Source: JBGSUZ01 sp043770095 (GTDB lineage Bacteria > Bacillota > Clostridia > Peptostreptococcales > Acidaminobacteraceae). Taken from it: a stretch of 64,000 bases of DNA. Numbering within the stretch: position 1 is the stretch's first letter; every line of letters begins with the position of its first letter. The position numbers were made by a program, and so were the translations under genes. Below, one piece after another: positions 8,465 to 15,891 of the stretch. The notes below the pieces were generated by a model, which saw only the letters and a program-made list of their open reading frames with translations, searched no databases and was not told the DNA's origin. Where the stretch lies: NCBI GenBank assembly GCA_043770095.1, contig JAYVIR010000081.1:62001-126000 (forward strand), written 5' to 3'.

Positions 8465-8663
8465 TACGTTGATTTTACTGCGATTCGTAAAACGTCAGAT
8501 TTTTGTGTGTTTTCTGAATATTCATCCGTAGTATAAAATGCAATTAATTGGAAATTGTTTTTCCTATTGTCTGATACGTCGCAATTGTTAGATTTTAGAA
8601 TTTACGGCGTACTGAATATCTATGTTTTAAAAAGCATATAAATTTTTTTAAATTTGAAAATAC

Positions 8664-8843
8664 TAAGCTTCGGTTTTCGCGAACGCGAAAAAGCTAGCCA
8701 GTAACGCATCCTAGCTTCACTAGGGATTTACGGCGTCTTCTAAGATTCACATATCCATTCTATTTATACTCGTCTGCGGCACTTCGTGCCTCACTCGTAA
8801 CGCATCCTCGCTTCGCGAGGGATTTGCGGCGCTTTCGCCGCAA
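8664..8843. repeat. Repeat patch with REP-like hairpins
   Basis: Two 35-bp direct copies, 8701-8735 and 8797-8831, share GTAACGCATCCT and GGGATTT-CGGCG flanks around a small hairpin. Stems are CCTAG/CTAGG in copy 1 and CCTCG/CGAGG in copy 2, so one base pair changed on both sides. More hairpins with short loops sit around them: TTTTCGCG-aa-CGCGAAAA upstream, GGCAC-ttc-GTGCC at 8778-8790 and TTGCGGCG-cttt-CGCCGCAA at 8824-8843. A third partial copy (ATTTACGGCGT) is at 8600-8610. This fills most of the arcA-veg gap. Confidence 0.7.
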
Positions 8844-8846
8844 ATA

Positions 8847-8882
8847 AAAATAGACCGCCGAATAATTTCGGCGGTCTATTTT
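8847..8882 (-). terminator. Intrinsic terminator between veg and arcA
   Basis: AAAATAGACCGCCG (8847-8860) pairs with CGGCGGTCTATTTT (8869-8882) around 8 nt, 14 pairs, with T runs on both strands. It backs up the weaker veg terminator. Confidence 0.85.
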
Positions 8883-8890
8883 ATGCGTTA

Positions 8891-8918
8891 AAAAAACAAT
8901 CACGAAGGTGACTGTTTT
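8891..8918 (-). terminator. Terminator at the veg stop
   Basis: On the minus strand AAAACAGTCAC pairs with GTGATTGTTTT with a short loop, followed by more T. It begins directly at the veg stop codon. Confidence 0.65.
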
Positions 8919-9185
8919 CTAGCTTACGTCAATGGTCTGTGCGCTGTCACAAATTGTGACTTCCACAGTATCTGTTAAAATGTCCGAGTAGCTGTAGGAA
9001 ACTCTGCGTTCAGTGTCCATGCCTGCATTTACTTTAACAATAAATACACTCGGGAATGCGTCTTCAATGATACCTTCTTTAACGCTAACTTTGCGTTTTC
9101 CTTTATTGGTGCGAAGGAGTACTTTGGAACCGATACAACTTTCTACCGATTTTCTAATCTCGGATAACGTCGCTCTTGTTGCCAT
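8919..9185 (-). CDS. veg: Veg family protein (DUF1021)
   Basis: 88-aa Veg protein, usual length (about 86 in Bacillus). Typical N-terminus with LSEIRKSVESCIGSKVLL, basic TNKGKRKVSVKEGII, then VSYSYSDILTDTVEVTI. In Bacillus subtilis Veg is abundant and stimulates biofilm matrix genes by interfering with SinR; its role elsewhere is unknown. In Bacillus veg is near ispE, and both are in this window with the arc operon between them. It has a near-consensus promoter and its own terminator. Confidence 0.92.
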   Translation of the reverse strand: MATRATLSEIRKSVESCIGSKVLLRTNKGKRKVSVKEGIIEDAFPSVFIVKVNAGMDTERRVSYSYSDILTDTVEVTICDSAQTIDVS

Positions 9186-9249
9186 AAAACCACCATCCCC
9201 TCATTGTGCGCTAAGCTTAGTGTAACACCCATTCACCAAAAAGTCAAAT

Positions 9250-9279
9250 ATTATACCGTATGTATATTTGGTCTGTCAA
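9250..9279 (-). promoter_or_regulatory. Strong promoter of veg
   Basis: Minus-strand TTGACA (9274-9279), 18 bp, TATAAT (9250-9255): both hexamers perfect. Consistent with the high expression known for veg in Bacillus. Confidence 0.75.
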
Positions 9280-9329
9280 TTGTATTTTCATAAGTTTTTG
9301 ATCAATATTCAAAAAAATATATTTTCACC

Positions 9330-10043
9330 CTAAAATTTTTCCATTATTTGAGACAAGCTCTTTGAGTTTCCATCTTTGCTGAGTTCTTGAGAAACCTGTA
9401 TTCTTAGACGAGTTGCTTCCTCTTTTCCGAGCATATCATACGCAAACCATTGAACAAGGCTCATATTGATCTCTTCAAAATCAAGCAGACCTCTTGAAAG
9501 CATCAGGCTGTCTAAATAAAATAATTCGTCTACAAGTGCATCTCGATCATCTGCAGTCATCGGCTGTGGACTATAAAAAGAGTCGCAATAGTCAATTTTT
9601 TTTGAAATCACAGATTCAGGCACTTTAATTTGAAGACTTTCGTTTAACTGGATCGCCATTTCCTTATTATTGGCCAATATATCACTGTAATTGGCTTCAT
9701 AGTCTTCACGTTTTAAATGGCCAAATACCCTGCACGGCAAAGGGCGCTGGAAATAAACAGCACACTTCCCATCCGCTCGAAGCAAAGGACACTTCATCGG
9801 CTGAATGAGTTCGGTCAGATAATAGTAGAGACATGCCTTCTGAAAGCTCGCAAGTTCGTTTTGAGCTTCTAGTTGTTTTCTAAGGTTAATATACTCGCTA
9901 AAGAACGTATTTACAGCCTCTGAGCAGCATTTCGTACAGCCGCTGCAAGAGCCTTCAGGAATCTGTGCATAAATATCGCTTAATTGTTCGCTAAAGTTTG
10001 CTTCTTCAAAATATTGTATGGCTTCAATCAATTTATTTTTCAT
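9330..10043 (-). CDS. YkgJ-like cysteine-cluster protein
   Basis: 237-aa protein with the YkgJ/UPF0153 cysteine signature: CSGCTKCC near residues 33-40, then CPLLRADGKC near 85-94 and CRVFGH near 105. The family is annotated as a putative zinc- or iron-binding cluster of unknown role. The rest is helical and weakly conserved. It stands alone, separated from veg by about 140 bp and from the next gene by a terminator. Confidence 0.8.
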   Translation of the reverse strand: MKNKLIEAIQYFEEANFSEQLSDIYAQIPEGSCSGCTKCCSEAVNTFFSEYINLRKQLEAQNELASFQKACLYYYLTELIQPMKCPLLRADGKCAVYFQRPLPCRVFGHLKREDYEANYSDILANNKEMAIQLNESLQIKVPESVISKKIDYCDSFYSPQPMTADDRDALVDELFYLDSLMLSRGLLDFEEINMSLVQWFAYDMLGKEEATRLRIQVSQELSKDGNSKSLSQIMEKF

Positions 10044-10123
10044 TTATATTACTCCCTCAAGTGTTCAAAATATCCATTATGCAGTGCTCATCATTAAGAG
10101 TATACCGTTTCAGCAAAAAAAAT

Positions 10124-10164
10124 AAAAGTCGTGTCTCATTTTTTCATTGAGTCACGACTTTTTT
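10124..10164 (-). terminator. Intrinsic terminator after the 41-aa gene
   Basis: AAAAGTCGTG-t-CTCA pairs with TGAG-t-CACGACTTTT around a T-rich loop, with T runs on both strands. It touches the stop codon of the small ORF. Confidence 0.85.
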
Positions 10165-10288
10165 AGGCGATTTCTTCCCCAGCTTGTTCTTGATAAGCAT
10201 CAATTACAATGGCTTCTTTTTTGGTGGATGAATCCAAATACTTATACAAAGCAATCAAACAAACAAAACTAACCACTTCCACATTCAT
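10163..10288 (-). CDS. Small putative membrane protein, 41 aa
   Basis: Start chosen at ATG 10288 because AGAGGAG lies about 5 nt upstream; the longer in-frame start at 10348 has no such site. The N-terminal 16 residues are hydrophobic (VEVVSFVCLIALYKYL), the rest is polar and acidic. A possible TATACT -10 lies about 35 bp upstream, and a perfect terminator follows the stop, so it looks like a separate short transcription unit. I do not recognise the family. A single-pass membrane peptide or a type I toxin-like peptide are both possible. Confidence 0.45.
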   Translation of the reverse strand: MNVEVVSFVCLIALYKYLDSSTKKEAIVIDAYQEQAGEEIA

Positions 10289-10398
10289 CACGCTCCTCTC
10301 ATGTTTTATTAATATGAGTATAGCATGACTATTTGGGAAAAAGCGCATTTAATATTAAAGTGTCATTTTACTGTAAGATTTGTCACACATCCTTAACA

Positions 10399-11289
10399 TT
10401 ACTCACTTTTTCTTAACATTCCTATAATTTGAATCAGACCCTCCAAAAAATACGATTCTCCATTAAACCGTTGACCCGCCTCAACCAAGAGTGGTTTGTC
10501 AAATCCATACAAATAAGGTATGGTAATTTCAGGATCAAAGGCCCATCCTAATTCTCTGGTCTGTCCTTTATGTGGAATGATATGGTGGTATTTTTGATAG
10601 GCGCTCGATTGATCGTAATAGCCTTCCCCAAAAATGTTCCACAAGTGAAATCCGATGCAATGTGGCGCAAGTCCTTTCATCACTTCATCAAAATCATTTT
10701 TATTTTTATGGCAGTTAAAATAAAGATGCCCCGTGTCCAGCAGCGGATAAAGTCGCGGAAATTTTTCCAAAGCCTTAATCCAATGTCTATAATCTGAAAA
10801 ACGTGCATTTGTCGCAAAGTATTCCAAGGCTATTTTACAATGATAACGCTCTGCAAGTTCGGACAACCGATGTAATGCATTGGTTAACACGATTTCAAAA
10901 TCGTCTGGATAACAGGTTTCCAGCGAATAAATTCCAGGAAAATGAATCACGTAATACATAGGCAAATATTTTTTTGACATTTTTTTAAGATTGTCCTCTA
11001 GCATTTCAAAAGCCATATTGCGCAAGCCTTCAGCCGGATCCAAATAAAAAGCATCATAGCAATCGTATTTTTCTAACCAGTCTTCAGACAAATGCACAGG
11101 CAAATGAATGGCATAGTCCATCTTAATCAACTTTGCTTCATCCAAATCGGCTAAAATTTTCTGCACCATCCGCGGATAAGGCAGCTGTTTGCCGAGGCTT
11201 GTTTCTATAAACGCATAACCAAGGTCTTTAAGCGCCTTCGGGCTCAGATAACCGCTATTACAGCCTAGGTTTTTTAGCAAAAAGGTCAT
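10399..11289 (-). CDS. Sugar phosphate isomerase/epimerase-like TIM barrel
   Basis: 296-aa protein of the AP endonuclease 2/xylose isomerase-like TIM-barrel superfamily. Metal-ligand-type motifs: HLPVHL near residue 62, VIHFPG near 113, IALEYF near 154, LLDTGHLYFN near 184, GFHLWN near 213 and HHIIPHKGQ near 236, closing with LLVEAG. The substrate cannot be told. It is monocistronic as far as can be seen, with gaps of about 100 bp on both sides. Confidence 0.75.
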   Translation of the reverse strand: MTFLLKNLGCNSGYLSPKALKDLGYAFIETSLGKQLPYPRMVQKILADLDEAKLIKMDYAIHLPVHLSEDWLEKYDCYDAFYLDPAEGLRNMAFEMLEDNLKKMSKKYLPMYYVIHFPGIYSLETCYPDDFEIVLTNALHRLSELAERYHCKIALEYFATNARFSDYRHWIKALEKFPRLYPLLDTGHLYFNCHKNKNDFDEVMKGLAPHCIGFHLWNIFGEGYYDQSSAYQKYHHIIPHKGQTRELGWAFDPEITIPYLYGFDKPLLVEAGQRFNGESYFLEGLIQIIGMLRKSE

Positions 11290-11384
11290 CTTCCATATCC
11301 TTTCCTGTTTAAAATTTAAGATTTTATATCCATTAGCTTATCATATAACTTGTCTGATTAACACTTTGCACTGACTCTTAGGTG

Positions 11385-11813
11385 TTAATTATTTCCGCTT
11401 AGCGCTCGAATCGCTAGATAAGCCAGCGTCGCCGTTGCACTACTGACAAAACTGCCCCAAATTAAATCGATTACAGTGATAAGCGTAGGCCAATCCTTAA
11501 TCGTCGCCATATTGGTCAGATCATAAGTCGAATACGTGACAAGCCCAAATAGAGCGCCCGCAAAGATTGCATACTTTATGCTGTCTTTGGCTAACGCCGG
11601 ATTAATGACAAAGAACATTAATCCTAGAATAAATATGGCATAGAAAAGGAATGCAGCACCAAAATTTACCTTTTCACCCATTAGGTATCCCAAATACTTA
11701 TCGTAAATGGATTTCGCAATAAAAACCAACCAAACCATGTCTATCACCAAAAAAATAATCAGTGTGACAATGTAGTTTCGTAGACTTACAAAGCTTAAAA
11801 AATTATCCATCAT
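11385..11813 (-). CDS. DUF2177 integral membrane protein
   Basis: 142 aa with four hydrophobic segments (about 12-34, 48-70, 80-98 and 115-136). Signature features are the N-terminal FLVIDMVWLVFIAKSIY and the YSTYDLTNMATIKDWP loop, both characteristic of DUF2177. Function unknown. It follows the DUF1295 gene by 13 bp, and these two families are often neighbours, suggesting a shared membrane-lipid role. Confidence 0.82.
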   Translation of the reverse strand: MMDNFLSFVSLRNYIVTLIIFLVIDMVWLVFIAKSIYDKYLGYLMGEKVNFGAAFLFYAIFILGLMFFVINPALAKDSIKYAIFAGALFGLVTYSTYDLTNMATIKDWPTLITVIDLIWGSFVSSATATLAYLAIRALSGNN

Positions 11814-11826
11814 TCATTACCTCCGT

Positions 11827-12597
11827 TTATTTTTTAGGAAACCATGGGAAAAAGATACTGGTTCTTGCTGCATATTCTTTAAACCCAGGGCGCTCTTTCA
11901 TTGTTTTCTCTAAAAGAGGCACACCTGATACAAATAATAGCAACATTGTAATGGTAATTGGACTAATAATGGCTACAATGCTAGTGCCACCACTTAGCGC
12001 CACCAGAAAGATGCCCCACCACATACTTGCTTCTCCAAAGTAATTCGGATGCCTTGAATAAGCCCAAAGCCCTTGATCCATAATTTTTCCTTTATTTTGG
12101 GTATTTTTAACAAACAGTTTCAGCTGATAATCTCCCATCGCTTCAAAATAGAACCCCATACTCCAAATCAATACGCCAAAACCCATTAACCAAATATTAT
12201 ACGCATCTACTGCACTGACCTTGTTTCGTTCGACGGTCAAGATCAGCGGCAGAGAAATAATAAACAAGAACAGACCCTGCGTCACAAACACTTGAAAAAA
12301 TGCCCTTGGAACAACAAATCGTCCCCACTCTCTTCGCCAGTTTGCATATCGAAAGTCTTCGCCTTTTCTATGATTTCTTTTAAGAATGTGGTAAAAAAGT
12401 CGAAGTCCCCAGACTGTGGTAAGCACGGTAATAACAATCTGAGCCGCACTCACCTTGCTTTGAGTCAGCAGCATAAGCGCAACCAAAACAAATCCGACGC
12501 CCCAACCCATATCGACTATAGAGTTGTCTTTAATAATGGTCGCCACAATAAAAAATATGAAGAAATATACGGCTATCAAACTTATTGAAAATAGCAT
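11827..12597 (-). CDS. DUF1295 membrane protein (steroid reductase-like)
   Basis: 256-aa polytopic membrane protein. The C-terminal half carries LWAYSRHPNYFGEASMWWG near residue 176, the NADPH-site pattern shared by DUF1295, 5-alpha-reductases and ICMT enzymes, and FLV-P-x-x-E-K-x-M near 226. Six or seven hydrophobic helices can be counted. The enzyme likely reduces or methylates a lipid-like substrate, but which one is unknown. It is in a likely operon with DUF2177 and starts 19 bp after the FakA-FakB fusion gene, a setting consistent with lipid metabolism. Confidence 0.82.
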   Translation of the reverse strand: MLFSISLIAVYFFIFFIVATIIKDNSIVDMGWGVGFVLVALMLLTQSKVSAAQIVITVLTTVWGLRLFYHILKRNHRKGEDFRYANWRREWGRFVVPRAFFQVFVTQGLFLFIISLPLILTVERNKVSAVDAYNIWLMGFGVLIWSMGFYFEAMGDYQLKLFVKNTQNKGKIMDQGLWAYSRHPNYFGEASMWWGIFLVALSGGTSIVAIISPITITMLLLFVSGVPLLEKTMKERPGFKEYAARTSIFFPWFPKK

Positions 12598-12616
12598 TTT
12601 TCATCTTCCTCCTTCG

Positions 12617-14419
12617 TTATTCACGCGACTTTGTGCAAATGTAGCTGACGGCAACTGCGCCTTCTCCTGCAATTGCACCAACAATTGGTGAAATTTCGGC
12701 AATATACGCCGCTGGCATACCAAGCATTTTTTCCATTTCTTTGGATAGTTTTTCTGCCCTTTCTAAACAGGCACCATGAACGATATTAAAACTTTCAATC
12801 CCATACCGTTGCTGGTCTTTAAGAATGGCTTTTTTTATTTTTAGAATAACGCTGTTATAACTGATTGTCCCGCCATACGCTTTGCCTTTTCCATTTTTAT
12901 CCAGTGTCATGATAGGTTTAAGATTCATCCATTTGGCGATTTTACCCACGTTGTGGCTGACCCGACCGCTTCGCTCTAAATACTTAACCGTATCTACTGC
13001 CACTAAAATCTGAGTCCTTGGAATAAGTACATCTAATTGAGCGACCATCGCTTCGAGACTAATCTTCTGCCTTGCTAACTTACAGGCCTCAACGACTAAC
13101 AAGCCTTGAGCGCCAGAGTTTTTAAGTGTATTGACCACGGCTATTTTCTGACCCCGCTTGCGCTGCAACGCAGCAAGAGAAGCCACCATTTCATAGGTGC
13201 CGCTGAGCTGATCTGAAACACACAAAACCAATACAGCTTCATAATGTTCTTGAAGAAATTGAAGCAAACTCTCAACTTGCTTAATAGATGGCAATGAACT
13301 CGTTGGCTGTTCTTTTAAATGCCGATTGATCTCATAAAACCGTTTAGCCGATAGACTGATTCGGTCCAAATGAACGACACCGTCAACCTCCATTTGCATA
13401 GGCATCACAAAAACTTGGTTTTTTCTTGCAAAACCTTCAGGCAAATCCGCTATTGAGTCGGTGACAATGGCAATTTTTGATCTAGGCTCTTGGATGGCTT
13501 CCATTTGCAAATGCATATCATCGGCTTTAATTTGGCTCAATTTGCCGAAGGTTTGAAGCTGAGAAAACATGCTCTCAGGGGTATTCGTATGCATATGCAG
13601 TCTTATGCGCTCACCTCCGCCCGCAATGACCAAGCTGTCTCCAAAACCGCTCATCGTGCGTTTGACTTGCAGTACATCCATCTTATGGCCGTTTACAACA
13701 GCTTCACAGCAGAATCGATTCTCGCTGATCTCTAAATCTTGACTATGCTTATGTTCAGGCAGCAGTGACGTTTCTCTGATTTCCGCTCCGATTTGTGGTA
13801 CATTTCCCGTCACTAAATACTGGCTGACGCCTTCTAGAAAAAGATAAAATCCTTTAGCACCGCTGTCTACTACGCCCTTTTCTTTTAGAATGGGCAACTG
13901 CTCAGTTGTCCTTTCAAGCGCCTCTAAACTCTCTTTCATCGTAATAGAAACAAATGCCTTGAAGTGAAGCTCTTTAAGGTGATGCCTCTCCATCGCCGAA
14001 ATCCAACTTGTAATAAGCGTTAAAATGGTGCCTTCCACCGGACTCATAACCACCTCATACAGCCTTGCCAAAGAGGTTTTCATCGCCAGAATAAAGGCCC
14101 CTGAATCAATCTCCTTTTCGTTCTCAACAGCCATATGAAAGCCATAAAGAAACTGCGCAAAAATAATCCCACTATTGCCTCGAGCACCTAGGAGTGCTCC
14201 TTCAGCCGCCGTGTTCGCAACCACGGACAAGTTTTCACTCTTTTTCATATGCTCTAGAATAGACGTCATCGTAGCACTTAAATTTGACCCGGTATCCCCA
14301 TCCGCCACGGGAAAAACGTTAATTTTGTTTAAAATTAGCTTATTTTCCATCACTTCTAAGGCGCCACAAACCATTGCATTATAAAAATGAGCACCATCCA
14401 ATTTATAGAATTTTGTCAT
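12617..14419 (-). CDS. FakA-FakB fusion: DAK2 kinase plus DegV fatty-acid binder
   Basis: 600-aa single chain. Residues 1-200 form a DAK2 (DhaL-like) kinase domain with the metal site NVFPVADGDTGSNL and ARGNSGII-like GARGNSG. Residues about 225-310 match the middle domain of FakA (FCCEAVV, GDSLVIAGG, RLHMHTNTP). Residues about 315-600 are a full DegV/FakB domain: IVTDSIADLP, PTSSLPS, LSGTYEM, TVKYLERSGRVS. In staphylococci FakA phosphorylates fatty acids held by separate FakB proteins; here binder and kinase are joined. Ribosome site AGAGGTG precedes ATG 14419. Extracellular or internally released fatty acids would enter phospholipid synthesis. Confidence 0.85.
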   Translation of the reverse strand: MTKFYKLDGAHFYNAMVCGALEVMENKLILNKINVFPVADGDTGSNLSATMTSILEHMKKSENLSVVANTAAEGALLGARGNSGIIFAQFLYGFHMAVENEKEIDSGAFILAMKTSLARLYEVVMSPVEGTILTLITSWISAMERHHLKELHFKAFVSITMKESLEALERTTEQLPILKEKGVVDSGAKGFYLFLEGVSQYLVTGNVPQIGAEIRETSLLPEHKHSQDLEISENRFCCEAVVNGHKMDVLQVKRTMSGFGDSLVIAGGGERIRLHMHTNTPESMFSQLQTFGKLSQIKADDMHLQMEAIQEPRSKIAIVTDSIADLPEGFARKNQVFVMPMQMEVDGVVHLDRISLSAKRFYEINRHLKEQPTSSLPSIKQVESLLQFLQEHYEAVLVLCVSDQLSGTYEMVASLAALQRKRGQKIAVVNTLKNSGAQGLLVVEACKLARQKISLEAMVAQLDVLIPRTQILVAVDTVKYLERSGRVSHNVGKIAKWMNLKPIMTLDKNGKGKAYGGTISYNSVILKIKKAILKDQQRYGIESFNIVHGACLERAEKLSKEMEKMLGMPAAYIAEISPIVGAIAGEGAVAVSYICTKSRE

Positions 14420-14481
14420 TGAAACACCTCTACTTTTAATGTTTTTATTTTCTTTTTACCCCGATTGAGAATCATTCACAC

Positions 14482-14530
14482 AAAAAAGCGACTCATTTTC
14501 TTCAATTTTAACAAAGAATGAGACGCCTTT
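14482..14530 (-). terminator. Terminator of the padR operon
   Basis: Minus strand AAAGGCGTCTCATTC pairs with AAATGAGTCGCTTTTTT with one mismatch, followed by T. It separates the padR unit from the FakA-FakB gene. Confidence 0.8.
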
Positions 14531-14568
14531 AAGTTTTCTTATGATTTCGAACTTAATAGTATTACTAC

Positions 14569-14724
14569 TTATTCTTGAGAGTGAATTTCATAAGAAATGT
14601 ATTCTTGCAAAGTCATGGTTTTTCCGTCAATTTTAATGGCCGCTTCTTTAAACGATACGAAAGCGATAAGCGCTCCTACCAAGACACCAATGAACAGCCA
14701 CTGGGTAATTTTTTTAAGATTCAT
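14569..14724 (-). CDS. Small single-pass membrane protein, 51 aa
   Basis: Read by eye: ATG 14724 with GGAGG 7 nt upstream, stop TAA at 14569. Residues 9-25 (WLFIGVLVGALIAFVSF) form one membrane helix, followed by a short polar tail with a KIDGKTMTLQEY stretch. It begins 12 bp after the DUF1700 stop and is the last gene before the terminator, so it belongs to the padR-DUF1700 operon. Family unknown; probably a partner of the DUF1700 membrane protein. Confidence 0.6.
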   Translation of the reverse strand: MNLKKITQWLFIGVLVGALIAFVSFKEAAIKIDGKTMTLQEYISYEIHSQE

Positions 14725-14735
14725 AGTCACGCCTC

Positions 14736-15356
14736 CTATTTTCTCTGCCCGACAGGCTCACCTTTTAGCACATTTAAATTCAGCTTCAAATAGGCGATGG
14801 TGCCCTTATAGAACCATCTTGTCCCCCAGATTGAAAAGACTGCAATAAGTCCCCCAATCGACGCAAGAAAAATGCCTAAGCCCACAACGCCCATTGACAT
14901 GACATCGACGTTGTAGCTCACCGCATTTCCCAAATGAATGAATTGCTCCACGTTGCCACCGAGTAATCCGTACATGCCAATCGCCGCCGAGACAAGTCCG
15001 CCAAGCGTTATTCCGAACGCTGCACCATAAAATGCAATCAAACAACCTAGAAGTCCAAAGAAGGGTCCAATTAAAAACAAATTGATTATCCCAAGCCCCA
15101 TCGTCGCCACAACTGCTCTGAGCATATTACCCGTCGTCTTATTTTGTTCTGCATTTTTAATACTTTGCGTGGCATTAAATTGTCTTGCAATCAGTTCTGG
15201 GCTGCCTAATTTTTCAATCACTTTTGCTTCATCTTCTCCGTTTTCAATTGCCGCATTAATGTGCTCTTCATAATCATATATGATATCTTTGCGCTCTGCT
15301 TCTGCTAAGAATCTGAGGCGATCAGCCAACTGTTTTAAAAAACTATTTTTAGCCAT
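14736..15356 (-). CDS. DUF1700 (HAAS domain) membrane protein
   Basis: 206 aa. N-terminal HAAS domain with LRFLAEAERKDIIYDYEEHI and EKLGSPELIARQF, then three or four membrane helices (about 85-185) and a short cytosolic tail. DUF1700 proteins sit next to PadR regulators and are thought to be their membrane-stress partners. ATG 15356 overlaps the padR stop by 8 bp and has AAGGAG 9 nt upstream; the longer frame from 15446 lies wholly inside padR and was not used. Confidence 0.85.
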   Translation of the reverse strand: MAKNSFLKQLADRLRFLAEAERKDIIYDYEEHINAAIENGEDEAKVIEKLGSPELIARQFNATQSIKNAEQNKTTGNMLRAVVATMGLGIINLFLIGPFFGLLGCLIAFYGAAFGITLGGLVSAAIGMYGLLGGNVEQFIHLGNAVSYNVDVMSMGVVGLGIFLASIGGLIAVFSIWGTRWFYKGTIAYLKLNLNVLKGEPVGQRK

Positions 15357-15672
15357 CAATTTCATCTCCTTCAACAATTGACATAACCCCTTCAGTAAAC
15401 CGCTGCCACTCTTCTGCCAAAACTTTTTGCTCAAGTTTTCCCGCATCGGTTAATTTATAATATTTTCTTGGCGGCCCTTCCGAGGATTCTTTTAAATAAG
15501 TCGTAAACAAGCCGTCATTCATGAGCCTTCTCAAAAGCGGGTAAATTGTGCCTTCGGAAATGGCTATATTTTTTGATATCGTATTCACCAGTTCGTAGCC
15601 ATAACAGTCTTTTCGACTGAGAACAGACAAAACGCATAGTTCAAGAACGCCCTTTTTAAATTGAATATTCAT
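15349..15672 (-). CDS. PadR family transcriptional regulator
   Basis: 107-aa winged-helix regulator: FKKGVLELCVLSVLSRKDCYGYEL, SEGTIYPLLRRLMNDGLF and PPRKYYKLTDAGK are the classic PadR blocks. First gene of the padR-DUF1700-small membrane protein operon and very likely autoregulatory. A 13-bp imperfect inverted repeat upstream at 15763-15799 is a candidate operator. Such systems respond to envelope stress or small hydrophobic compounds; the signal here is unknown. Confidence 0.92.
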   Translation of the reverse strand: MNIQFKKGVLELCVLSVLSRKDCYGYELVNTISKNIAISEGTIYPLLRRLMNDGLFTTYLKESSEGPPRKYYKLTDAGKLEQKVLAEEWQRFTEGVMSIVEGDEIDG

Positions 15673-15762
15673 TTTTCAACTCCCTTCTGCACGGTTTCGC
15701 GCATTTTACGATCACTATTTTATCTTTACCAATATTGTGATTTGATTTTCTGATTATAATGT

Positions 15763-15799
15763 ATCACACGCTATCTTATACTGCAAGGTAGCGTGCGAT
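15763..15799. promoter_or_regulatory. Long inverted repeat between padR and the FliD-like gene
   Basis: ATCACACGCTATC (15763-15775) pairs with GGTAGCGTGCGAT (15787-15799), 11 of 13 positions, 11-nt loop. On the minus strand it covers the -35 region of a TATAAT at about 15755-15760 upstream of padR. A PadR operator or a shared control site for both divergent genes is plausible. Confidence 0.5.
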
Positions 15800-15891
15800 G
15801 TTTTAATGCATTCTTAAGAAAAAATGAATAAAAAAATCATAAATGGGTATATAATAGCATATATATTGTACCGCGTGGAGGTGAGCTGTAT

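Noticed and set aside
8375..8640. ARG box for ArgR upstream of arcA
   Set aside because: TGAATATTCA at about 8515 looks like half-sites but lacks the four central bases of the 18-bp ARG box, and no argR is in the window.
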